From: Diatrype stigma | Lineage: Eukaryota; Ascomycota; Sordariomycetes; Xylariales; Diatrypaceae | Length of the DNA: 64,000 nt | Direction of reading: 5' to 3' | Assembly (NCBI GenBank): GCA_022225965.2 | Contig: JAKJXP020000162.1 | Span: 1-64,000, forward strand | In this document: positions 56,277 to 64,000 of the stretch, in pieces | How the letters are laid out: the number at the start of each line of letters is the position of its first letter | Position numbering within the stretch: the first letter of the stretch is position 1 | Notes under the pieces: generated by a model | What the model was told of the DNA's origin: nothing | The model's input: the letters and a program-made list of their open reading frames with translations, nothing else | Databases searched by the model: none | Position numbers and translations under genes: made by a program

Positions 56277-59200
56277 GTATATAACAGTAGATGATCGCTC
56301 GCGACCACAAAATCAGAGCAGCGCAGGCCACATTCAGGCATTCACATTCAAGCTCAGACCCAGCCGCCCATATCCACTTTGTGATCGGCAGGCGGCCATG
56401 CGACCAGCGCGTGGAGCTGCCTCGGTCTTTCGGGCTCGGATGAGGGTCCGGGCGGAAGCCTCACACTCAACCACGTCATCTACTCTGCCGGTTCGATTGA
56501 TGACATTCGCGCACCGATCGAGGGGAGGGGTTTCGGTTCCTTCAAAAGCAAGCAAACAGTATGCGCGACATCCACGACCATTTCATATGTAGCTGGGTGT
56601 GAAGGGCAAGCTTCGTGATTACATAACCCACACGTCTATCACCTAGGCATCAGCACTGCCATCAGGTACACTTCAGTGTTTTCCTCATACTAGCAACGCA
56701 ATTCAGTTCCGTCCGATTAAAGTAGTCTTGTATAACTCAAGAAGAGCTCTATCTACAGTTATATGCAAGCCATTCTTCCTACTTACAGTTTGTAGCTGAT
56801 ATTCATGACTTAGTGGTTCTTGTGTGTTCATGTTGTGAGATCAGCTTCTAGTTGCTCTCATCTTATGTCATCAGTTATCGATATTCAGTGAAAATGGCCA
56901 CATAGGATGTGTAAACGAACTCGTACTAGAACCATCCATAATATAACGGCCTTCGACACCCTTAAACCATTCTTAGACATACGGAATTACTTAGCAAGTA
57001 ATAAAGGAATATATATACATTACATAGGTTAAAGTAGTTATCTTGACACCCGGACAACACATTTGGATTACCTTTAGAGCGCCTTGTGAACTTCGTCTTT
57101 TCTAAGGCTACAGTAACCTGAATCCCATTAGGTAAATCCTTATTGTTACGTCAAGCGGACATATAAACTTGAGCAAAGCCTGAACCCAGGTGAGAAGAGT
57201 TGGATAATCAACAAAGTTTCAAAACATCCGTCTATCGCTAAGTCTATATAAGTATCTATGTGAGTAGACTCCTAATAGGCTACTTCATAGTAAGAGCGGG
57301 ATAGGTTCATCAAAGTAACTACAGTAGCACCCAGTTTCCTAGGTCACCCGTACACTTCATATATAAGGAAGGGGGCCTAAAAGTAAGCGTCTATGATGGT
57401 CCCCCATTCCCCAGTTGAGTTGAATAATTAGATACACATTTTCAGTAACCTATATCATCAGAAGTCGTCACAAAGAACCTTCTGAAGTACGAAGCCTACA
57501 CCTTGGTAATCAAACACCTCTTTCCATTGCTTGTCCATACCCGAAATATTATCACGGCCTGGACACCGATGAGTATCCATCGGACCGTCCTTATCAAAAG
57601 CGTGTTGGTCCTTAAAGGGTGCTTCGTTGGCTCTGAGTAGCCTGGGGTGGACTTCGCTACAATTGCAACCACCCCCCTTTTCCACCTTACTTTGATGCTA
57701 TAAACATAATGACAGCTTCATAAAGCATGGGGGGGATCATCTTATATAGGCTGTATGCTTTCCACTAGTGTTCATGCGTGGATGTGGTGTCTACGAAGAT
57801 GCGTCATACATGGAGTGCAGTGAAAGCCTGGTGGCCCAAACGTATTAAGACTGCATCAACTTCCTAACATACTCTCATTTAACTCAGCCACGTCTCTTCA
57901 TTCTCCCCTTGGTACAATACTCAGGTAACAAGATTGTAGTTGCGTAACTATAACTAGACCGATCAAAAGTACTGGGTACTAAGTAGTCATGCCCCTGCAA
58001 ACACGTACAAATAAGGACATGATATCGAAGCTGGAAGAGAAGAAAAGGAACCAAGCAAAAAGATAAGCAAGGCACTCCCAACAGTTTAGAGAACGCATAG
58101 GCATATCCAAGATTAATAATGTTATGATCTCTTATAAAGTTACCTATTAAGCCACGGTAGTCTATCGTGCCTGGGCACCATATAATCTAATCCCATCTCA
58201 TGGATCAACCACGGACCGGTCCCTTCCTTCCGACATCATTACCAAGGAAAGCCAATCACAAGAAAGGGCAAAATGTAGAAGTGGTGGGTATACTCGTGTA
58301 GCGAACCGCAAACACAGGCGGTGGCTAAGTGAATAAGTTGGTTTAGTCTGATGACGGGAGTTCAAAGTCACTGAGCAGGAACACTGAAAGGCAAAAGCAG
58401 AGAGACGGGAAGGGTGTGGGAGAGATGAGAGAAGGGATGAAACAGGGAATATTACATAGATGATGGAACAAACCGCCAGCTTGATACATCCCAAGTAGAC
58501 AGGAGCTCATGGTTTGAGAAGGAACCAATCAGCACACCTTGAGAGGCCGATAGGAGGCGAACCCTGCTTTGCCCTCTACGCGAGCTGGCCGCTCTGGAGA
58601 TCGCATCGCGCCGTATCAGGTATGCTTACCTTCCCTTCACCATCACGAAGTGCCCCTGTATCTCGCCACGGAGGACATATAGATCAGCTGTCACGTCACC
58701 TTGAGTATACGCGATCTTGAGCACGGCATCTCGCGGCGCTTTGTACCACAGAGGCCAGATGGTAAGGTTCCGAACTGTCCAATACCTTTCTGATCGATAG
58801 CGCATCCTCATGAGAAAGTCGAGCCATTTAGTACTACTGGAGAAAGCTTGTTGAGTTACAAGATTACATTGACTGTAGATAGGTAGCTTTACGGCATAAG
58901 AGCTCTGGATGAAGCTCTAGAAATGAAGGATGCGCCTAAGGACAAGCAGGCGACTGCAACTAGAGGCTTACTTTCATTAGGTAGAGTAGACAAGTTAACA
59001 AATACGGAACAAATTCACGCGGTAACAGGCACTTCACATTGCAGTTGGCAGGCGCAGAGGCAATGAAATATCGACGCTATATTCTCATGTAATACTCCTC
59101 AGTATTATAACCCTCGCCGTGAAGTCGTGACAAGGAAAGCAAAGCTACATAAAATAATCTCATCCTGAAGATCCGGTCTATGGGATCTGGGCCGAGTAAC

Positions 59201-60016
59201 CAATCCCGGCCTCGGGCGGTTGGCTAGACCAAGTTCGGGTATAACCAAAGCTTTCGCCACTGGGTATAAGATCTCATCTGGTGGACTGCCCACCCCTGTA
59301 AAGACCTCATGCAGCGAACAGGTATCGCTCCCCCACCCCTGAATAAAATGCCCGTATTCCAACGAACACCCTGATCCTCGCGGGCCAGCTCCGAATCATC
59401 GACTATCCCGGCGGACATATTTTAAATATTAGGTACCGGAAACCTAAGCCTCCTGGGCTTTCACCAAGTTCATCTCGTTGATGTTGGTTCACCCTGCCAG
59501 CCAGCCATAAAAGATAACGCTTATAACATAAAATGTATCATAAACGCACAAAACAAGAATCGGATAGTTGGACAACTGGCAACTAGGGTGTAAATATCGC
59601 CAAACGAATTGGGGAAAATCGCGGTATTGGTCCAAATGACAGACGCCCGAGCGAGGAAAGAGTCGAGACCCGACAAATGTCAAGGTTCAATCGAAATTAT
59701 GAATCGCTGTGCCAGACACGTATTATCGAATATCGAAGTAGAAGTATAGTCATGCAAGGGCTTGAGGCTGGCCGAGTCGATGAAATGGGACAAGAATTGA
59801 ATTAAATCTCGCCTGCCGCAGAGCCGTTCGGAGGAATGTAGGAGATATGAAAGAGGCAACACCCCAATAAAACATCAAAGAGGTATATAGTCCGCAACGC
59901 CGAATATGGTTGAGAGGTGAAAGCAGTGTGGAACACGACTAAACCTATGCATGTATGTACGCCGTAGGGCTTTTCGCCGAAGCATGTCCTTCTGGTATCA
60001 AGCCCCCATATCAAGT
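56277..60016. other. Gene-poor region, 3.7 kb
   Basis: Includes the probable 3' UTR of the homeobox gene at its right end. One ATG-started minus frame at 58811-58626 (61 codons, ending next to a GTAAGC donor) and one at 57685-57458 (no ATG) are the only frames with a protein-like composition; neither has a known domain. Confidence 0.45.
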
Positions 60017-61981
60017 TCATTGAGTGTGCGTCATGTTTTCCGGAGACAGGCTGGAGGGATCCACAATATCGAACTGGACTAGCTGGTTCATGTCCAAGTC
60101 CGCCTGGCTACTATCCACGAAGGCAGGAGAATGAGGGTGGTGCATTGGCAGGTTGATGCTGTGCTTCGAGTACATCTCATTTAGGCCGGAACCGTCATCC
60201 GAGATAGCAGACTCGCCCATGGGGTACAAATCAGCCGATGTACTTCTGGCCATCATGCCAAGCGGCGGCGGCGATTGTTCCACGATCGCGGGATCGCCAT
60301 GGCCGCCATACGACAAGGGGGACATCGACTGGGGAGCCATGGTAGCATGCTGGGGCATCGGCGAAAGGAACGTGCTGCTGTATGGGGTATTGAAACTAGA
60401 CGCTGGCAGGGGCGTGTTTTCCGGCGCTTGCGAAAGGTAACTCGAGTTCGAGTACTCGGATGGTGCTGTCGAGGCAGCCGACATCGGGTATTGTCGCATG
60501 TCCAAGCCATAGCCGGCGTGAGGGTCGATTCGAAGGTTGGGTCCCATATTGCTGAGCGCATTAGGCTGCTGGGGGATCGGTGCATATATATTAGGGGTTT
60601 GTGGATGCTGTTGCTGCTGTTCTCCAGGATGTTGGATGTAGAATGAAGGCATCGGTGTCTGGAGCATAGACAAATCGACGGCCATAGGTACTGACCTACT
60701 ACGCTGTCGCTTGTGCCCGGGACCGCGCATACTGTTGTGCATCGGGTTCACGCCCCACTGCGACTCCTGGAACATGCCCACGTGTGGGGGACCGAAGCTG
60801 GGTTGCGAAGATGGGCGGCCTGTTGGCGACACTGGAGCCGACATGGACAAACCATGGTTCATAACCTGCTCGAACGCAGCAGGGTTGTGACGGTTCACAA
60901 ACGATTCCAGAGAAACCAACTTGGCTAGCTGACCACTGAGGACTTTAGGGTTACCACCGAGATGGTGCACAAAACACTGGGTAGCCTGCTGGTCCTCGGT
61001 GAAATCTCCGCATTGGAAGAAGCCGTTCGAGTTAGGCGAAGAGTCCATAAAGAAGCTGGGTGGTCGGTTGAGCTCGATGACAATCCCACCCATCTTGGTG
61101 GCATCACCTTCCGGGTTTTCCAGATAGATGTTCTTGATAGCACTGAAGTGATACTCGATCTTGTATCCTGCCTGGTCGTTGTTGATGTAGTAGGTCATGG
61201 TGCACTTCTCGGGCGAGTAGAAAATGATCAAATCCATCGTGTTCTGTCCAACGCGTGTCCACTTTCCAATGCTGAGGGATCGGCACGTCAAGTGGTGAAT
61301 TACTAGACACATTTATGAGTAACCACGCCACGTACGAAGTGGTGAGATGCGAAGTGTGACTTACGAACTTTGCCCTGACCTCCCTGATCACCGCCAAGCA
61401 TCATGGATCCGTAAGGCATCAGACTGGTGCGTCCCATATAGGGACCTCCAAGACCCTTCCCAGATTCCATGGCCTGCATGGCGAGATACTGTCGCATAGA
61501 CTCGGGGATCGAGTCGATGTCCTCGCCAGTCTCGAGACTCTTCTTGGCGAGAAGCTTGATCTTTGCTCGTCTGTATTTTGTTAGTGAGAACATCCACCGC
61601 CTCAACGGTTTGTCAAGGTCACTCATACCGGTTCTGGAACCAGATCTGGACAGATCTCTCAGTCATGTTGATCTCATCTGCAATTCTCTCTCGCACATTG
61701 GCGGTTGGGGTGGGGTTCTTGTTGAATTCCATCTCGAGCGTGGTCAGTTGGTCCTGAGTCGCCCGTTGCCGCTTCTGGTTCTTCTGCTGCTGGGTCAGGG
61801 TACTCTTCCGCGGCGGCCGCCTCGAGGCAGAGCCAGGCCCCGATGGGTTCGAGGAGGTAGACGGCGACGGGGACTCGCTGTTCATGTTCTCGTAAGATGA
61901 TGGAGTAGATGTGGTGTCAACCGGCGCCGGAGCAGTTGGAGCAACGGACGCGGGCGACTCCATTTTGACCGGTGTCGTCAT
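60017..61981 (-). CDS. Homeobox transcription factor (fungal HTF1/MoHOX2-like)
   Basis: Three exons, 61981..61629, 61570..61365 and 61302..60017, give 614 residues. Intron donors are GTATGA and GTAAGT, with acceptors CAG and TAG. The first splice rebuilds the homeodomain recognition helix as WFQNRRAKIK. The homeodomain spans about residues 68-127. After it comes a block widely shared by fungal relatives ([56 protein letters not shown]), which probably forms a second folded domain. The rest is Pro/Gln/Ser/Met-rich and disordered, with a short poly-Gln. The best-known relatives I recall govern conidium formation, but the orthology is not proven here. The start ATG at 61981 gives [10 protein letters not shown]; the frame is open upstream without ATG, and a CAG near 62017 hints at a leader intron. 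Confidence 0.9.
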
Positions 61982-64000
61982 CCCGGCTATTAATGAATGT
62001 CGGCGGAAGCTGGTCAAGCTGTAAAGCCGTAGTAAAAGTAGTTCTTGGAACTAACTACCGATCTCAAGTCGTGGTCAACGCGCGAGATGGGCGGGGGATC
62101 GCGACAAGCCGATGGCCCGGTTTATGTTGGGTTAATTGATTGATATGCGGCTCGACCGACCTTTCCTATTCCTACGGGACGTCGTGTCGAATAAAGCGTT
62201 ATCCAAATGTCGCAATAAATATTGTATGATGAAGCCTGCTAAGGAGTGTGTGTGTAGTTCACAGTGTCGGGATTCGAAGTATTGTTCTACTACTACTAGT
62301 TGGTAGAGACAGATCGACGATTATACCGTCCGTGAGCAATATCAGATATCAGTATAGATCTAAAGCCTAAGGAACGAAATGGACCCGGAAGGAGTGACGG
62401 TGTCCGTAATGGCTGTATATCGAAAATAAAGGGAGCGTGGGGTTCGAAAAAAGGAAAATAAAAAAAAGGTCTCGAAAGGGGAGAAGGGGAGAATGGATAG
62501 CCGATAGACGACAAACTCGACGATATGGAAGATGGATGGGGGGGGATGAAGGTGGAAGGGGGTAGGCCAGGGCCAAGGGGAGAAAAGGGAAACACGAGAG
62601 AAAAAAAGGGAAGTGGGCAGTACCCGCGGCCAGTGGGTGGCTACCGTGGTCCAGTGCTCCACGCCCAATCGATCCAACTGAAAAAATACCGTCCCGCTCG
62701 ATTGGGGGCGAGGGACCTGGGAGAGGGGGGGGTGCGGGCTCCTACTGTGCCAAAAGGGTATGGTGTGATGCTGTGGGCTGGGCGATTGAGGTGGTGCAAA
62801 CGCGCAGGCGCAGAGGCCCTGAGAGCAAGAGCTCGAGAGAAAAGCGGCTTGAGGCAGTACTATGTAACTAGCTACATACAGCCTGCAGCCAGATACCCAG
62901 GATCATACCCAGACAGCCCACCCAGCTATGGTTCTGGTGTCTGGGTGTCTGGGTGTTAGGATCTTGTACGTACATACATACATACATACATACATAGACA
63001 CGCAGCGGGAGACACGCAGCACACCAGCACACCTGCCCTGCACCTGGACAGCGCTGGGCAGTTCCTCCGTCGTGGGTTAGTTCCCTAGCTCTAGGGCTAG
63101 GGAGTTGTCCATTCTGGATGTGGTTTAGTTTCTAGCAAGAGCGTGGCCATCCTTCCACTCCAACCTTGAAGTCTGCCAATTCTGCCACTTCCACTGCGTG
63201 TCTGCTTTGGTGGTACCTAGCAGGGCTTGGCAGGCAGACAGGCAGACAGGCAGGCTGGCAAGGGAGGTTGCTGTGGCTCCCGCCTGGTTCCTCAGTCCCT
63301 GTCCCTCCGATGTCTTCCTTCTGTCGATCGGCCCTGTATTGGTCATGCAGATGGGCACTGTGGGCGCTGGTGCATCACGAGTGCATGTGGACGCGACGGG
63401 TTTGAGCGCTGGGTTTCCATCAAGATGGGACTACCTTAGGTAGGTACGATGCAGGTACCAGCTAGCGTGGTGAAGCTACCTACCTATGTATGTAGGTACA
63501 CATTGAGCCCGCATCATGCAGGTACACACCATCACCTCCATCCAGTCTCGCCAGCTAACGCATCCTTGGTCGGGTTCGTGTAAGCGCATTCCGTAAGTAC
63601 GTACAACCTAAGCTGAACGGTTCCATTATTCCTCTCTAGCGACAGACGATCGTCAAGTCATGACCGCGTGTCTGCGTGTGCGTGTCTGCGATTAGAGGAT
63701 ACTGGACGTACCGGGTTCCCTATCGACAACCAACACATGGATCTGCCACAGTTATGTGATAGATTTTATGTAGCAGGTATGTAGGTAGGTATGCAGATTG
63801 GTACTCCCTCCCCTATGCAGCCCTTGCTTCATATATGTGTGTACCTGTTGAGCGTTAACACAGCATCAAACCTCGTAGGATGCGACTTGTAGGTATAGGT
63901 GGTTGTTCATATAGGTATGTATGAGGTGCGTGGTATCACAGCATTTATATCCAGTCTGGGCCTTTTGAACTGGCTCGTAGGAGCGGCGATATCTTCACTC
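61982..64000. promoter_or_regulatory. Long upstream region of the homeobox gene
   Basis: At least 2 kb without a supported gene. It is purine/pyrimidine asymmetric at 62370-62600 (GGGAGAAGGGGAGAA-like runs on +) and contains tetranucleotide repeats and many TAGGTAGG-type words (63435-63500). These suggest a long 5' UTR/promoter; no start site can be fixed. Confidence 0.4.
62971..62996. repeat. (TACA)n microsatellite
   Basis: Six and a half tandem TACA units about 1 kb upstream of the homeobox gene start codon. Confidence 0.85.

Noticed and set aside
57458..57685. 75-codon Cys-containing minus frame resembling a small effector tail
   Set aside because: It lacks an ATG and a signal peptide, and no upstream exon could be joined convincingly.
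1..64000. A secondary-metabolite cluster spanning the window
   Set aside because: No polyketide synthase, peptide synthetase, terpene cyclase or dedicated transporter is present, and housekeeping genes are interleaved.
1..64000. CRISPR array, operon or prokaryotic features
   Set aside because: Spliceosomal introns and fungal gene families throughout; no regularly spaced repeats were seen.

Overview
The window is nuclear DNA of a filamentous ascomycete (Pezizomycotina, most likely a Sordariomycete). The evidence is short spliceosomal introns with GTAAGT/GTATGT-type donors and CTRAY-like branch sites, Zn(II)2Cys6 and homeobox regulators of fungal type, GPI-type secreted proteins, and two AT-rich blocks that are LTR retrotransposons degraded in the manner of repeat-induced point mutation (RIP). 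The genus cannot be told from the sequence.

Layout, left to right. The left edge holds the first two exons of an aromatic amino-acid lyase (PAL family) gene running off the window. Next come a TesB-type acyl-CoA thioesterase (2.3-3.5 kb) and a Ser/Thr-rich, probably GPI-anchored protein (4.4-5.3 kb). A convergent pair of ribosome-biogenesis genes follows: NOP10 (+) and NOB1 (-) at 6.8-9.2 kb. After 3 kb without genes come a second GPI-type secreted protein (12.1-13.3 kb) and a transcription factor with two tandem Zn2Cys6 clusters (14.4-16.8 kb).

The accessory middle begins with a Ty3/gypsy element (17.7-23.4 kb, + strand, 242-bp LTRs, AGCAG target duplication). An island of three genes follows: an APH-fold phosphotransferase, a 71-residue Cys/His-rich protein and a salicylate-hydroxylase-like FAD monooxygenase. 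The island is closed by a Ty1/copia element (29.8-35.9 kb, - strand, 136-bp LTRs, TTTAT target duplication). Both elements are full of stop codons.

To the right lie a small conserved gene of unknown function (36.7-37.2 kb) convergent with a 14-exon alcohol (methanol) oxidase (37.7-40.7 kb), a broken tannase/feruloyl-esterase gene (43.4-44.0 kb), and a secreted arylsulfatase with a damaged or unusual first splice junction (44.1-46.3 kb). A large P4-ATPase lipid flippase occupies 48.0-52.7 kb. A 7-kb gene-poor stretch contains a 261-bp MITE with 51-bp inverted repeats and TA target duplication. The window ends with a homeobox transcription factor (60.0-62.0 kb) and its long upstream region.

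Housekeeping functions (ribosome maturation, flippase, homeobox regulator) lie at both ends. The middle, between and beside the retrotransposons, carries enzymes of nutrient use: monooxygenase, alcohol oxidase, esterase remnant and sulfatase. I see no single new multi-gene system that the sequence compels. The most interesting items are the MITE, the sulfatase junction, the tandem zinc-cluster regulator, the Cys/His small protein and the small gene facing the alcohol oxidase. Exon coordinates were worked out by hand from splice signals and reading-frame continuity and have not been checked against transcripts.
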